NCBI RefSeq assembly: GCF_002797375.1
Contig: NZ_KZ454941.1
Location: 1,578,760-1,642,759 of the forward strand
Source of the DNA: Bacillus sp. FJAT-42315
GTDB taxonomy: Bacteria > Bacillota > Bacilli > Bacillales > Domibacillaceae
DNA: 64,000 bases
Direction: 5' to 3'
The notes under the pieces were generated by a model. The model saw only the letters and a list, made by a program, of their open reading frames with translations, was not told the DNA's origin and searched no databases. Numbering within the stretch: the stretch's first letter is position 1; every line of letters starts with the position of its first letter. Positions 46,122 to 55,241 of the stretch are shown piece after piece. Position numbers and translations under genes: made by a program.

Positions 46122-47033
46122 TCAACGATGTTGGTTATAGTGCGCTGCTTTTGTAAGTGTTTGCAATGCCTTATATTCTTGTGTTGACAGTGAAGCTTCC
46201 TTTACGGCACGAACATTCTCCTTTAACTGTTGAGCAGAGCTTGCGCCAGTGACGACCGAAGCGACAGACTCATGGTGTAAAAGGTAGCGAAGTGCAAGAC
46301 CGTTTAATGAGTGTTCGTTTGTTGTTAGTTGTTCTAGTTTTTCGAGCAGCTCTTTTAATTCGTGTGCTGAATAATCCAGATACCCTTGATCCTTTATTTT
46401 CTCTCTCCAATGATCACTTAATAACCCTTTAGCGACCGGTCCGCGTGCAACGACGCTAACTCCATGTTCTCGGAGTAGCGGCAACACCGCTTCTTCAGAA
46501 CGGCGGTCGAGTAAGCTGTATTGCATCATGATGCTATCGATTGCCGAGTGTTTCACGAATTCACGAATGACATTTGGCCGAATCGAAGAGATTCCATAAG
46601 CACGGATGAAGCCTTCTTTTTTCAACTCTTCAAACGCTTCAATCGTTTCCTCGATCGGGTCATCGATCGTTCCGCCATGAAGTTGATATAAGTCGATATA
46701 ATCAAGCTGTAAACGTTGTAAGCTACCTTTGACGGCCTCCTTAATGTAGGCTTTCGAGGGGTCCCATGTCCAGCCATCTTTCCCCTCTTGCCAACGATTC
46801 CCTACTTTTGTGGCGATAATCACTTCCTCTCGAACCGATGTTAACGCTTGTCCAACGAGACGTTCGTTGACGCCAAAGTCATATAAGTCGGCCGTATCAA
46901 AATAGTTGATTCCTTCTTCGAGTGCGGTCTCTATAATAGCGTGTGCTACTTTTTCATCTGTTCCTAACGACATGCAGCCGAGGGCGAGTTCGCTTACTTG
47001 TAAATGAGAATGTCCAAGTCTTTGCTTTTTCAT
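46122..47033 (-). CDS. yqkF: Aldo/keto reductase (YqkF)
   Basis: 303 residues. AKR fold with NADPH and catalytic tetrad: GCMSLGT, INYFDTADLYDFGVNERLVG (Asp and Tyr, about 45-65), ATKVGNRW (Lys, about 78), and LYQLHGG (His, about 120); cofactor part VTGASSAQQLKENV near the end. ATG 47033 follows AAAAGGAGTGAAG; the frame is open far upstream through the opposite-strand nudF and that part is not coding. Substrate unknown. Confidence 0.9.
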   Translation of the reverse strand: MKKQRLGHSHLQVSELALGCMSLGTDEKVAHAIIETALEEGINYFDTADLYDFGVNERLVGQALTSVREEVIIATKVGNRWQEGKDGWTWDPSKAYIKEAVKGSLQRLQLDYIDLYQLHGGTIDDPIEETIEAFEELKKEGFIRAYGISSIRPNVIREFVKHSAIDSIMMQYSLLDRRSEEAVLPLLREHGVSVVARGPVAKGLLSDHWREKIKDQGYLDYSAHELKELLEKLEQLTTNEHSLNGLALRYLLHHESVASVVTGASSAQQLKENVRAVKEASLSTQEYKALQTLTKAAHYNQHR

Positions 47034-47136
47034 TAATTCTTCACTCCTTTTCCTCATCATAGCGAAGAGAAGTCCTTCGAGACAAATGTTCTGTCTAGCT
47101 GTGGTAAAATGAGAAAGAGAAGAAGGAGTGATCCAT

Positions 47137-47688
47137 GTGAAAAAATTTGAAGAGAAGACGATCCACACTGAGCCGATTTTTGAAGGGAGAATCATTCGGC
47201 TACAAGTCGATGATATTGTGCTACCAGACGGGAAAACAGGAAAACGGGAAATTATTAAACATCCAGGAGCTGTAGCCGTACTTGCTTTGACAGCCGAAGG
47301 AAAGATTGTTCTTGTAGAACAGTACCGCAAAGCATTAGAGCGTTCATTAGTAGAAATTCCAGCTGGCAAGCTAGAGGCGGGAGAAAAGCCGGAAGTATGT
47401 GCACGCCGGGAGCTGGAAGAGGAAACGGGCTATGATTGTGAAAGCATGACATTGCTGCAATCGTTTTATACATCACCGGGCTTTGCAGATGAGCTTGTTC
47501 ATGTATTTATTGCAGAAGGTTTAGTCAAGAAAGAGGATGCGTTATCACTGGATGAAGATGAGTTTGTTGAAGTGATGGAAGTGACGTTAACAGAAGCGGA
47601 ACAGCTCATCAAGGATCAACGAATTTTCGACGCGAAAACAGTCTATGCGATTCAATATTTACAGCTCCAACAGCAATTGAATAACTAA
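47137..47688 (+). CDS. nudF: ADP-ribose pyrophosphatase (Nudix)
   Basis: 183 residues. Hydrolyses ADP-ribose to AMP and ribose 5-phosphate. Nudix box GKLEAGEKPEVCARRELEEETGY (about 74-96) matches Gx5Ex7REUxEExGU. KHPGAVAVLALTAEGKIVLVEQYR and FYTSPGFADELVHVFIAEGL are typical of the ADPR subfamily (Pro after the box). GTG 47137 follows AAGGAG with 8-base spacing; GTG 47128 overlaps that site. Confidence 0.93.
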   Translation: MKKFEEKTIHTEPIFEGRIIRLQVDDIVLPDGKTGKREIIKHPGAVAVLALTAEGKIVLVEQYRKALERSLVEIPAGKLEAGEKPEVCARRELEEETGYDCESMTLLQSFYTSPGFADELVHVFIAEGLVKKEDALSLDEDEFVEVMEVTLTEAEQLIKDQRIFDAKTVYAIQYLQLQQQLNN

Positions 47689-47706
47689 ATAAGCGAACGC
47701 ATATTC

Positions 47707-47751
47707 AGCTCCCCTCATACATAAAGTGAACTAATAGTAAAAGGGGGAGCT
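47707..47751 (+). promoter_or_regulatory. Hairpin covering the spoIIM ribosome binding site
   Basis: AGCTCCCC (47707-47714) is fully complementary to GGGGAGCT (47744-47751), which contains most of the AGGGGGAG site for the ATG at 47755. If both arms are in the mRNA, translation would be damped; transcripts starting inside the loop would escape. Confidence 0.5.
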
Positions 47752-47754
47752 TAT

Positions 47755-48387
47755 ATGCGGAAAAAGATCTCGTCGATTTTAATTGGTCAACACGTTCAGG
47801 CGAATGCCTCCATCTATGTATTTGTCGCTGTGCTTTTTTTTATGGGAGTCGTGTTTGGGGCGGTTGTCGTTAATAGTCTGTCTCTTAATCAAAAAGAAGA
47901 TTTAGCTTATTATTTACAGCAATTTTTTGGACAAGTATCAGACGGTCAAGTTGCGGCCTCACAAGATATATTTTGGCAAAGCTTTATTCATAATGTAAAG
48001 TATTTAGGTTCTATTTGGTTGTTCGGCATTTCGATTATCGGTTTGCCGCTCATTTTTATCTTTTTATTTATGAAGGGGATTGTCATCGGATTTTCGGTGG
48101 GCTTTCTTGTTCAGCAAATGAGCTGGAAAGGCTTCTTTTTATCAATGACGACGGTGCTACCGCAAAATTTAATTATTATACCGGTTTTCTTATTTATTGC
48201 CGCCGTCTCAACCGCATTCTCATTGCAACTCATCAAAAAGATATTTATGAAGCAAGGGAATCAATTTTATATCGGTCCTTTCCTTTTGCGATACATTTTG
48301 TTTTTTTTAATCGCTATCGCGGCAGCGGCGCTGGCAGCTGGAGTTGAAGCCTATATTTCACCATTGTTAATGAAAATAGTTATATGA
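47755..48387 (+). CDS. spoIIM: Stage II sporulation protein M
   Basis: 210-residue membrane protein of the DUF95/SpoIIM family; with SpoIID and SpoIIP it drives peptidoglycan hydrolysis in engulfment. About five membrane segments: IYVFVAVLFFMGVVFGAVVV, LGSIWLFGISIIGLPLIFIFLFMKGIVIGFSVGFLV, NLIIIPVFLFIAAVSTAFSLQL, YILFFLIAIAAAALAAGVEAYI. A 45-residue extracellular loop after helix 1. The TGA stop lies inside the Fur box in front of fur. Position between nudF and fur is as in B. subtilis. Confidence 0.92.
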   Translation: MRKKISSILIGQHVQANASIYVFVAVLFFMGVVFGAVVVNSLSLNQKEDLAYYLQQFFGQVSDGQVAASQDIFWQSFIHNVKYLGSIWLFGISIIGLPLIFIFLFMKGIVIGFSVGFLVQQMSWKGFFLSMTTVLPQNLIIIPVFLFIAAVSTAFSLQLIKKIFMKQGNQFYIGPFLLRYILFFLIAIAAAALAAGVEAYISPLLMKIVI

Positions 48388-48399
48388 TAATAATTATCA
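48385..48399. promoter_or_regulatory. Perfect 7-1-7 Fur box
   Basis: TGATAATAATTATCA equals the minimal Fur recognition unit TGATAAT-N-ATTATCA with no mismatch. It overlaps the spoIIM stop codon and lies 42 bases before the fur -35 box. Confidence 0.8.
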
Positions 48400-48440
48400 A
48401 TGAAAAATAATTATTAAGAGAATATTGTAATGATTTTATT

Positions 48441-48468
48441 TTGCAACCTCCTCCCAATTTGTTATAAT
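48441..48468 (+). promoter_or_regulatory. Sigma-A promoter of fur
   Basis: TTGCAA at 48441-48446, 16-base spacer, TATAAT at 48463-48468 with TG extension (48460-48461). Confidence 0.7.
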
Positions 48469-48496
48469 AAAGAAACATCAGCGTGGGAGGGGACTA

Positions 48497-48979
48497 ATGA
48501 TGGAAAGTCGGATAGAAAGAATTAAGAAACAGTTGCATTCTGCGAGTTATAAATTAACTCCTCAGCGCGAAGCTACTGTACGGGTGCTACTTGAACATGA
48601 AGAAGATCATTTAAGCGCAGAAGATGTATACCTCCTAGTGAAAGAAAAGGCGCCTGAAATTGGGTTGGCTACTGTCTATCGAACGTTAGAATTACTGAAT
48701 GAATTGAAAGTAGTAGATAAGATAAATTTTGGGGACGGTGTTTCTCGTTATGATCTGCGTCAAGAAGGCGCCGCTCATTTTCATCATCACCTCGTTTGTA
48801 TTGAATGTGGAGCGGTCGATGAAATTCAGGAAGACCTTCTCGAAGACGTAGAGGTCATCGTTGAACGTGATTGGAAATTTAAAGTAAAAGACCATCGTTT
48901 AACTTTTCATGGGATTTGTTGGCGCTGTCAGGAGAAAGCCGAGCAACAAGGAGAAAATGAAAAGCAGCATGTAGATTAA
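48497..48979 (+). CDS. fur: Ferric uptake regulator Fur
   Basis: 160 residues. Winged helix (about 10-85; KLTPQREATVRVLLEHEEDHLSAEDVYLLVKEKAPEIGLATVYRTLELL), regulatory HHHLVCIECGAVDEI (about 98-112, His-rich metal site plus first CxxC of the structural zinc) and second CWRC near 140 (GICWRCQEK). It is Fur rather than PerR or Zur by its length, its gene position upstream of yqzK-xerD and the first CxxC context. GGGAGGGG precedes ATG 48497. A Fur box upstream suggests iron-dependent autoregulation. Confidence 0.92.
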   Translation: MMESRIERIKKQLHSASYKLTPQREATVRVLLEHEEDHLSAEDVYLLVKEKAPEIGLATVYRTLELLNELKVVDKINFGDGVSRYDLRQEGAAHFHHHLVCIECGAVDEIQEDLLEDVEVIVERDWKFKVKDHRLTFHGICWRCQEKAEQQGENEKQHVD

Positions 48980-48983
48980 TAAA

Positions 48984-49093
48984 GGGCTGTCCTAAAGAGA
49001 AGAGCAAATGTCTTCACAACGATAAGTAGTATCGATGAAACATCCTGATACGCTAGTGAAGAAGCGAAGCGCTTAAGGGACAGTCTTTTATAT
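48984..49093 (+). terminator. Long branched terminator-like element after fur
   Basis: GGCTGTCC pairs with GGACAGTC about 90 bases later, followed by TTTTATATTTG. Inside are TCTTCAC/GTGAAGA, CGATA/TATCG and AAGCG/CGCTT stems, giving a multi-branched RNA of about 105 nt. It probably terminates fur; its length is unusual. Confidence 0.65.
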
Positions 49094-49170
49094 TTGTTTT
49101 ATATCCAGTTCTACATCTCCACTCAGCTAGCATAAGCTATATCAATTATGATAGCGAGTAGGGGGAAGAG

Positions 49171-49401
49171 ATGATACGAGAATGGGGAAAAGCCGTTCGG
49201 CGAGCGAGTGGAGTATTTTTTTTATTTACTAGCTTGACGCTCTTATTTTATAGTGGAATTGTTTGGCTTCAACATGAATATGAAAAAAAGCATCGGTATG
49301 ACGAGCCGGAAGGAGCAGCAATGAAAGTAGCTGTTCGAGTAGACGATGTAGATATGCGCTGGCTGGAACGCCTGTTGCTTTTTTATTTAGATGGGGAGTA
49401 A
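49171..49401 (+). CDS. yqzK: YqzK-like DUF4227 protein
   Basis: 76 residues with one membrane segment near the N-terminus ([22 protein letters not shown], about 12-33) and a cytoplasmic or external tail [21 protein letters not shown]...[16 protein letters not shown]. Corresponds to YqzK (DUF4227), found between fur and xerD in Bacillus. Function unknown. Ends 4 bases before the xerD start, so co-translated with it. GGGGGAAGAG precedes ATG 49171. Confidence 0.82.
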   Translation: MIREWGKAVRRASGVFFLFTSLTLLFYSGIVWLQHEYEKKHRYDEPEGAAMKVAVRVDDVDMRWLERLLLFYLDGE

Positions 49402-49405
49402 TTCA

Positions 49406-50299
49406 ATGAAGGATCAATTACAAGATTTCATTCATTATATGGTCGTTGAGAAGGGACTAGCTAAAAATACAATAGCAGCTTACGAACGCGATTTAAAGCG
49501 TTACTTATTGTATATCGAGAAAGTGGAGCAGTTGTCTTCATTAAATGATGTGACGCGTGTTCACATTGTTCAATTTCTAAATGAGTTGAAAACGGAGGGG
49601 AAATCAACGAAAACGATCGCACGACATATTGCCTCGGTCCGATCTTTTCATCAATTTCTACTTCGGGAAAAAGCGGTTGATCAAGACCCTTCTGTTCATA
49701 TCGAAACACCACAAGCGGAGAAAAAATTACCGAAAGTACTCAACTTGTCTGAAGTGGAGGCGTTAATGGTAGCACCGGATACGTCGACACCGTTTGGCTT
49801 GCGAGATCAGGCAATGTTAGAATTATTGTATGCGACAGGCATGCGAGTAAGTGAATTAACATCGTTAAACCTAGACGATATTCATTTAACAATGGGGTTT
49901 GTTCGCTGTTTCGGTAAAGGAAATAAAGAAAGAATCATACCAATTGGTCAAACAGCCATTGGTGTGATTGAAACCTATCTTCAAGACGGAAGGCCGAAAT
50001 TGAAGTCCGCTAAACGTACAACAGAAGCTTTGTTTTTAAATCACCATGGCAACCGTTTAACGCGACAAGGATTTTGGAAAATATTAAAAGGGCTTGCTCA
50101 AAAAGCCGATATTGAAAAGGATTTAACGCCGCATACATTGCGCCATTCTTTCGCTACTCATTTATTAGAAAATGGGGCAGATTTACGAGCGGTGCAAGAA
50201 ATGCTTGGTCATGCTGACATTTCAACGACACAGATCTATACACATGTGACGAAAACAAGAATGAAAGACGTGTATACACAATTTCATCCGCGAGCTTGA
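49406..50299 (+). CDS. xerD: Tyrosine recombinase XerD
   Basis: 297 residues; with XerC it resolves chromosome dimers at dif. N-terminal SAM-like core-binding domain (1-95) and catalytic domain with the first Arg in [15 protein letters not shown] (about 145), Lys in [10 protein letters not shown], HxxR in [42 protein letters not shown] (about 242-285), including the second His and the nucleophilic Tyr. It is XerD by context (after fur; ripX in B. subtilis), not an integrase of a mobile element. ATG 49406 follows ATGGGGAG. Confidence 0.93.
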   Translation: MKDQLQDFIHYMVVEKGLAKNTIAAYERDLKRYLLYIEKVEQLSSLNDVTRVHIVQFLNELKTEGKSTKTIARHIASVRSFHQFLLREKAVDQDPSVHIETPQAEKKLPKVLNLSEVEALMVAPDTSTPFGLRDQAMLELLYATGMRVSELTSLNLDDIHLTMGFVRCFGKGNKERIIPIGQTAIGVIETYLQDGRPKLKSAKRTTEALFLNHHGNRLTRQGFWKILKGLAQKADIEKDLTPHTLRHSFATHLLENGADLRAVQEMLGHADISTTQIYTHVTKTRMKDVYTQFHPRA

Positions 50300-50307
50300 T
50301 CATCGAA

Positions 50308-50367
50308 AAGGCTGTCTAGTGGAAGGGATGCAACTCGCATCTTTTCATGGGGCAGCCTTCTTCTTTT
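50308..50367 (+). terminator. Terminator after xerD
   Basis: AAGGCTG pairs with CAGCCTT with inner GATGC/GCATC, then CTTCTTTT. Confidence 0.8.
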
Positions 50368-50413
50368 GCTTGTACAAAAGCGATAAAATCGGGTAAAATA
50401 AAAAGAAACAAGG

Positions 50414-50431
50414 TTGTCAGACTTCTGACGA
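50414..50431. promoter_or_regulatory. Palindromic operator upstream of deoB
   Basis: TTGTCAGACTTCTGACGA contains GTCAGA and TCTGAC arms around CT, the style of FadR-type GntR operators (GT...AC core). It lies about 30 bases upstream of a weak promoter (TGATTA-17-TAATAT, 50441-50469) for the nucleoside operon. Confidence 0.5.
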
Positions 50432-50502
50432 TTTAGTAGATGATTATTCAAATAAAATTAGGGTAATATGTTCAGTAGAAGAGAGAAAAAGGAGGACACA
50501 AA

Positions 50503-51687
50503 ATGGTAGCGTCTACATTTAAGCGAATTCATTTACTAGTGATGGATTCAGTAGGAATTGGCGAGGCACCTGATGCCGAAAGATTCAATGACTTAGGGTC
50601 AGATACACTAGGCCATATCGCAGAAAAAATGAACGGATTACATATGCCACATATGGCAAAGCTCGGGCTTGCGAATATTCGAGATATTCAAGGGCTTGAA
50701 AAAACGAACGAGCTACTTGCTTATTATACGAAAATGCAAGAAGCTTCTAACGGAAAAGATACGATGACCGGTCATTGGGAGATCATGGGGCTAAACATTC
50801 AAACGCCTTTTCAAGTGTTCCCTGATGGATTCCCTGATGAATTAATTGATGAGTTAGAGCAAAGAACCGGCAGAAAAGTGATTGGCAATAAGCCGGCAAG
50901 CGGAACAGCCATTTTAGATGAGCTTGGCAAAGAACATATGGAAACAGGGGCATTGATTGTGTATACGTCCGCTGATTCTGTGTTGCAAATTGCGGCACAT
51001 GAAGAGGTTATTCCTTTAAAAGAGCTATATCAAATTTGTGAAATCGCGAGAGAGCTTACTCTAAATGAAAAATATATGGTTGGTCGTGTGATTGCTCGTC
51101 CGTTTATTGGCGAGCCAGGAGCTTTTACGCGTACCTCGAATCGTCATGACTATGCATTAAAGCCTTTTGAACGCACGGTGATGAACGAAATGAAAGACGC
51201 TGAGTACGATGTCATTGCGATCGGCAAAATTTCCGATATTTACGACGGAGAAGGAGTGACACAAGCGGTACGGACGGTATCAAATATGGATGGTATGGAT
51301 AAGTTTATTCAAGCGTTTGATCAAGAGTTTACAGGTTTAAGTTTTGTTAACCTCGTCGATTTCGATGCGCTGTTTGGACATCGTCGCGATCCGATCGGTT
51401 ATGGAAAGGCACTGGAAGAATTTGATGCCAGACTTCCAGAAGTGTTTGAGAAAATGACAGACGATGATTTATTGATTATTACCGCAGATCACGGAAACGA
51501 TCCCATCCATCAAGGAACCGACCATACGCGCGAGTATGTCCCATTGATTGTCTATTCACCACGTTTCCAATCTGGAAAGGAATTGCCGATCAGAAAGACT
51601 TTTGCTGATATCGGTGCCACAGTAGCAGAAAATTTTGATGTCAAGATGCCTAAATATGGCGAGAGCTTTTTAAACGACTTAAAGTAA
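50503..51687 (+). CDS. deoB: Phosphopentomutase
   Basis: 394-residue alkaline-phosphatase-superfamily enzyme interconverting (deoxy)ribose 1- and 5-phosphate. Metal sites: [18 protein letters not shown] (about 10-28), the Thr nucleophile in [14 protein letters not shown] (about 85), [12 protein letters not shown] (about 285) and [22 protein letters not shown] (about 325-345). AAAAGGAGGACAC precedes ATG 50503. First gene of deoB-pupG-pdp; the nucleoside phosphorylases downstream supply its substrates. Called drm in B. subtilis. Confidence 0.95.
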   Translation: MVASTFKRIHLLVMDSVGIGEAPDAERFNDLGSDTLGHIAEKMNGLHMPHMAKLGLANIRDIQGLEKTNELLAYYTKMQEASNGKDTMTGHWEIMGLNIQTPFQVFPDGFPDELIDELEQRTGRKVIGNKPASGTAILDELGKEHMETGALIVYTSADSVLQIAAHEEVIPLKELYQICEIARELTLNEKYMVGRVIARPFIGEPGAFTRTSNRHDYALKPFERTVMNEMKDAEYDVIAIGKISDIYDGEGVTQAVRTVSNMDGMDKFIQAFDQEFTGLSFVNLVDFDALFGHRRDPIGYGKALEEFDARLPEVFEKMTDDDLLIITADHGNDPIHQGTDHTREYVPLIVYSPRFQSGKELPIRKTFADIGATVAENFDVKMPKYGESFLNDLK

Positions 51688-51700
51688 GGGAGAAAAAATA

Positions 51701-52516
51701 ATGAACGTAGAAAAAATAGAACAAGCGACACAATATTTAAAAAAGGTGAGTCGAAAAAATCCGAAAATTGGTTTGATTTTAGGTTCCGGTCTTGGCGTAC
51801 TTGCTGAGGAAATTGAGAATGCAGTTAAGATTCCTTATAGTGAGATTCCTGATTTTCCAGTGTCTACAGTCGAAGGACATGCGGGGCAGCTTGTCTTCGG
51901 TACGCTATCTGGAAAAGAAGTAGTGGCTATGCAAGGTCGTTTTCATTACTATGAGGGATATTCGTTTGATCAAGTGACATTTCCAGTACGTGTAATGAAA
52001 GCACTGGGCGTAGAAACAGTGATTGTGACGAACGCGGCTGGCGGTGTCAATGAAGCATTTGAACCAGGAGATTTAATGATCATTACCGACCATATTAATA
52101 TGATGGGTGGTAATCCGCTGATTGGTCCAAATGACAATCGTCTTGGTGTTCGTTTCCCTGATATGTCGGAAGCTTACAGCAGAGAACTTCAACAGCTGGC
52201 AAAAGAGATTGCCAACAAGATCAATCTTTCCATTCAAGAGGGCGTCTATGTTGGAAATACAGGACCAGTGTACGAAACGCCTGCTGAAGTGCGGATGGCA
52301 AGAACACTCGGTGGTGATGCTGTCGGTATGTCCACCGTACCAGAAGTAATTGTTGCTCGTCACAGTGGGATGAAGGTGCTTGGTATTTCTTGTATTTCTA
52401 ATATGGCAGCTGGTATATTGGATCAACCGCTAGCTCATGAGGAAGTCATTGAAACGACAGAAAAAGTTCGAGCTGACTTTTTGTTGTATGTCAAAGAAAT
52501 TATTAAATCTATGTAA
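51701..52516 (+). CDS. pupG: Purine nucleoside phosphorylase
   Basis: 271 residues, trimeric PNP type (PNP/MTAP family) splitting guanosine/inosine and their deoxy forms to base and pentose 1-phosphate. [15 protein letters not shown] (phosphate site, about 25), GRFHYYEGY (about 82), [24 protein letters not shown] (about 112-135), and [33 protein letters not shown] (about 188-222, base recognition). 13 bases after deoB and 19 before pdp. Confidence 0.93.
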   Translation: MNVEKIEQATQYLKKVSRKNPKIGLILGSGLGVLAEEIENAVKIPYSEIPDFPVSTVEGHAGQLVFGTLSGKEVVAMQGRFHYYEGYSFDQVTFPVRVMKALGVETVIVTNAAGGVNEAFEPGDLMIITDHINMMGGNPLIGPNDNRLGVRFPDMSEAYSRELQQLAKEIANKINLSIQEGVYVGNTGPVYETPAEVRMARTLGGDAVGMSTVPEVIVARHSGMKVLGISCISNMAAGILDQPLAHEEVIETTEKVRADFLLYVKEIIKSM

Positions 52517-52535
52517 AGAGAGGCGCGATCATCAG

Positions 52536-53840
52536 ATGAGAATGGTAGATTTAATTGAAAAAAAACGTGATGGACATCCATTAACAACGACAGAAATTAA
52601 CTTTATCATTGACGGTTATACAAAAGGAACGATTCCTGACTATCAAATTAGTGCTTTGTTAATGGCGATCTACTTTCAAGGAATGACCGAACAAGAGCGA
52701 GCGGATTTAACGATGGCAATGGTGAATTCTGGCGATCAAATTGATCTGTCCGCTATCGAAGGTATCAAAGTTGATAAGCATTCTACTGGCGGTGTAGGAG
52801 ATACAACGACTTTAGTGCTTGGCCCGCTAGTTGCAGCGGTTGGTGTACCTGTTGCTAAAATGAGCGGTCGCGGACTTGGACATACTGGTGGCACGATCGA
52901 TAAGCTAGAAGCAGCGGAAGGCTTTCATGTTGAAATAACGAATGAACAGTTCATCGAGCTTGTGAACAAAAATAAAATTGCTGTTATTGGGCAAAGTGGT
53001 AACTTAACACCAGCAGATAAAAAGCTCTATGCTCTTCGTGATGTGACGGGTACGGTGAATAGCATTCCGTTGATCGCTAGCTCGATTATGAGCAAAAAAA
53101 TTGCTGCAGGCGCAGACGCGATTGTGTTAGATGTTAAAACAGGCGCAGGCGCGTTTATGAAGACACTTGAAGACTCACGTGACCTCGCCCAAGCGATGGT
53201 CAATATTGGCAATCATGTCGGTCGCAAGACGCTGGCGGTGATTTCAGATATGAGCCAACCATTAGGATTTGCGATTGGTAATGCGCTTGAAGTACAAGAA
53301 GCGATCGACACATTAAAGGGAGAAGGTCCTGAAGATTTAACGGAACTTTGCTTAGTCCTTGGTAGTCATATGGTGTATGCGGCAGGAAAAGCATCCTCTC
53401 TTGAAGAAGCCCGCCAAAAGCTGATGGGAGTCATTGAAAACGGTCAAGCATTAGAGAAATTCAAGATTTTCATTGAAGCTCAAGGTGGAGATGGATCGAT
53501 TGTAGACGATCCGACGAAGCTTCCTCAAGCAGCTTACCAAATAGAATTAGTAGCCAAAGAAGAAGGCTATGTGTCAGAAATTATTGCTGACTATGTCGGA
53601 ACAGCAGCGATGTGGCTTGGTGCTGGTCGAGCGACAAAGGAATCTGACATCGATCTCGCTGTCGGTTTAATGTTGAATAAAAAAATCGGCGACAAAGTTG
53701 AAGTGGGCGAATCGTTAGTTACTATACACAGCAATACAGAAGAGGTGGAACAAGTGAAAGAAGAGCTGTACAAGAGCATTCTTCTTTCCAAAGAAAAAGT
53801 CGCTCCACCTGTGCTCGTGCATGAAGAAATGATGAAATAG
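52536..53840 (+). CDS. pdp: Pyrimidine-nucleoside phosphorylase
   Basis: 434 residues; phosphorolysis of uridine, thymidine and deoxyuridine. Thymidine phosphorylase signature [19 protein letters not shown] (about 108-126), [20 protein letters not shown] (about 81-100) and [18 protein letters not shown] (about 186). The N-terminal helical domain and the C-terminal PYNP domain are both present. ATG 52536 gives the usual start [10 protein letters not shown]; the frame is open upstream within pupG and that part is not coding. Confidence 0.95.
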   Translation: MRMVDLIEKKRDGHPLTTTEINFIIDGYTKGTIPDYQISALLMAIYFQGMTEQERADLTMAMVNSGDQIDLSAIEGIKVDKHSTGGVGDTTTLVLGPLVAAVGVPVAKMSGRGLGHTGGTIDKLEAAEGFHVEITNEQFIELVNKNKIAVIGQSGNLTPADKKLYALRDVTGTVNSIPLIASSIMSKKIAAGADAIVLDVKTGAGAFMKTLEDSRDLAQAMVNIGNHVGRKTLAVISDMSQPLGFAIGNALEVQEAIDTLKGEGPEDLTELCLVLGSHMVYAAGKASSLEEARQKLMGVIENGQALEKFKIFIEAQGGDGSIVDDPTKLPQAAYQIELVAKEEGYVSEIIADYVGTAAMWLGAGRATKESDIDLAVGLMLNKKIGDKVEVGESLVTIHSNTEEVEQVKEELYKSILLSKEKVAPPVLVHEEMMK

Positions 53841-53844
53841 ACTG

Positions 53845-53880
53845 AAAAAGAAGCATCCTGAAAAAGGGTGCTTCTTTTTT
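53845..53880 (+). terminator. Terminator after pdp
   Basis: AAAAAGAAGCATCC pairs with GGGTGCTTCTTTTT (one G-U), then TTTT. Confidence 0.9.
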
Positions 53881-53955
53881 GTATAAAAATAGAGATGTTG
53901 GAAAAAATGGGGTTATACCGTATGGATAGTTCACAACAATGGAGGTTATTTAATC

Positions 53956-55131
53956 ATGATGCGAAAGTTTGTATTATTTCTTGCTTTTTTGCTCATTTGG
54001 CATAGTGTACCCCTTCTTTCCTCAGCGAATGAAGCCGATGATAAGCTGCAAATGGCGGAAAACGCTAAGTCCGCTATTTTGGTTGAAAAAGATACCGGGA
54101 CTGTGCTGTTTGAGAAAGATAGCCATAAACCATTGCCGCCAGCTTCTATGACTAAAATTATGACGATGCTACTCATTATGGAAGCGATCGAAAGCAAGAA
54201 AATATCATGGGAGGATCAAGTGAGGACGAGTGATTTTGCTGCTTCAATGGGAGGATCACAAATATTTTTGGAGCCTGGAGAAGAAATGACGGTCAAGGAA
54301 ATGCTTCAAGCGATTGCGATTGGATCGGCTAATGATGCATCCGTTGCGATGGCTGAACGAATTGGTGGCAGTGAAGAAGCATTCGTTCAAATGATGAACA
54401 AGAAAGCAAAGGAATTAGATTTAAAACAAACGCAATTTAAAAATGCGACGGGGCTTCCTGAAAAAGGTCATTATAGCTCTGCTTATGATATGGCAATTAT
54501 GGCGAAAGAATTATTAAATCATGAGCAAATTACCGAATTTACTGGAACATATGAAGCGTATTTGCGAAATGGAACAGATAAGAAGTTTTGGCTTGTCAAT
54601 ACGAACCGTTTATTGAAATTTTACCCGGGAGTAGATGGGCTGAAAACAGGGTTTACGAACGAGGCAAAATATTGTTTAACAACAACTGCTCAAAAAGGGA
54701 AGATGCGTCTTGTCGCCGTCGTGTTTGGAGCGCCAACGCCGAAAGATCGCAACGCTCAAATTACGAAAATGATGGATTATGGCTTTGGTCATTATGCGCT
54801 CACGCCTCTTTATGAAAAAGGAAGAGAAATCACCAGTTTAAATGTAGTGAAAGGTCATAAAAATAAAGTAGCTTTAGAAACAGGAGCAAATGTATCAGTC
54901 ATTGCCCGCAAAGGAGACAAGCAAGTCAAAATGAAGCAACAGCTTCATTTGCAAAAAAACATTCAAGCACCGATAAAAAAGGGAACGAAGCTTGGAGAGC
55001 TACGCATTAAAAGAGATGGAAAGGTCATCTCGAAGACGCCGCTAATTGCCAAAGAAGATATTCATAAAGCAAGCTGGTGGCAATTTTATAAAAAAGTGTT
55101 TCATTATTTTACGAAAACGAGCGATGCATAA
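53956..55131 (+). CDS. dacF: D-alanyl-D-alanine carboxypeptidase DacF
   Basis: 391-residue low-molecular-mass PBP of the S11 family, expected in the forespore where it adjusts cortex cross-linking. Signal peptide (MMRKFVLFLAFLLIWHSVPLLSSA, about 1-24), active-site SxxK as PASMTKIM (about 65), SxN as IGSANDASVAM (about 120), and KTG as GLKTGFTNEA (about 227). The C-terminal beta domain (about 275-370) and final amphipathic helix (ASWWQFYKKVFHYFTK) anchor it to the membrane. GGAGGTTATT precedes the ATG pair. It lies directly before spoIIA, as in B. subtilis. Confidence 0.92.
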   Translation: MMRKFVLFLAFLLIWHSVPLLSSANEADDKLQMAENAKSAILVEKDTGTVLFEKDSHKPLPPASMTKIMTMLLIMEAIESKKISWEDQVRTSDFAASMGGSQIFLEPGEEMTVKEMLQAIAIGSANDASVAMAERIGGSEEAFVQMMNKKAKELDLKQTQFKNATGLPEKGHYSSAYDMAIMAKELLNHEQITEFTGTYEAYLRNGTDKKFWLVNTNRLLKFYPGVDGLKTGFTNEAKYCLTTTAQKGKMRLVAVVFGAPTPKDRNAQITKMMDYGFGHYALTPLYEKGREITSLNVVKGHKNKVALETGANVSVIARKGDKQVKMKQQLHLQKNIQAPIKKGTKLGELRIKRDGKVISKTPLIAKEDIHKASWWQFYKKVFHYFTKTSDA

Positions 55132-55182
55132 TGACGAAGCAACGATTCTTTTAGCGAATACGTACTAGTTTTGTCAGGCAGA

Positions 55183-55209
55183 AGGATTGGTAAGGGGCGC
55201 CGTCGAAAT
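55183..55209 (+). promoter_or_regulatory. Candidate sigma-H promoter and 0A-like box for spoIIA
   Basis: AGGATT at 55183-55188 and GTCGAAAT at 55202-55209 have the spacing of sigma-H promoters (AGGA to GAA(T) 22 bases), with one mismatch in the -10. CGTCGAAAT (55201-55209) also resembles a 0A box. This fits Spo0A-P and sigma-H control of spoIIA. Confidence 0.5.
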
Positions 55210-55241
55210 GCTTCCTATTACTGAAAAAAGGGGGCTTAATT

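Noticed and set aside
47034-47369. 112-codon N-terminal extension of the aldo/keto reductase yqkF
   Set aside because: Antisense to nudF, unlike any AKR, and the ATG at 47033 has a strong ribosome binding site.
49406-50299. Tyrosine recombinase as sign of a mobile element
   Set aside because: Context (fur-yqzK upstream, deoB downstream) and sequence identify housekeeping XerD; no att repeats or cargo genes seen.
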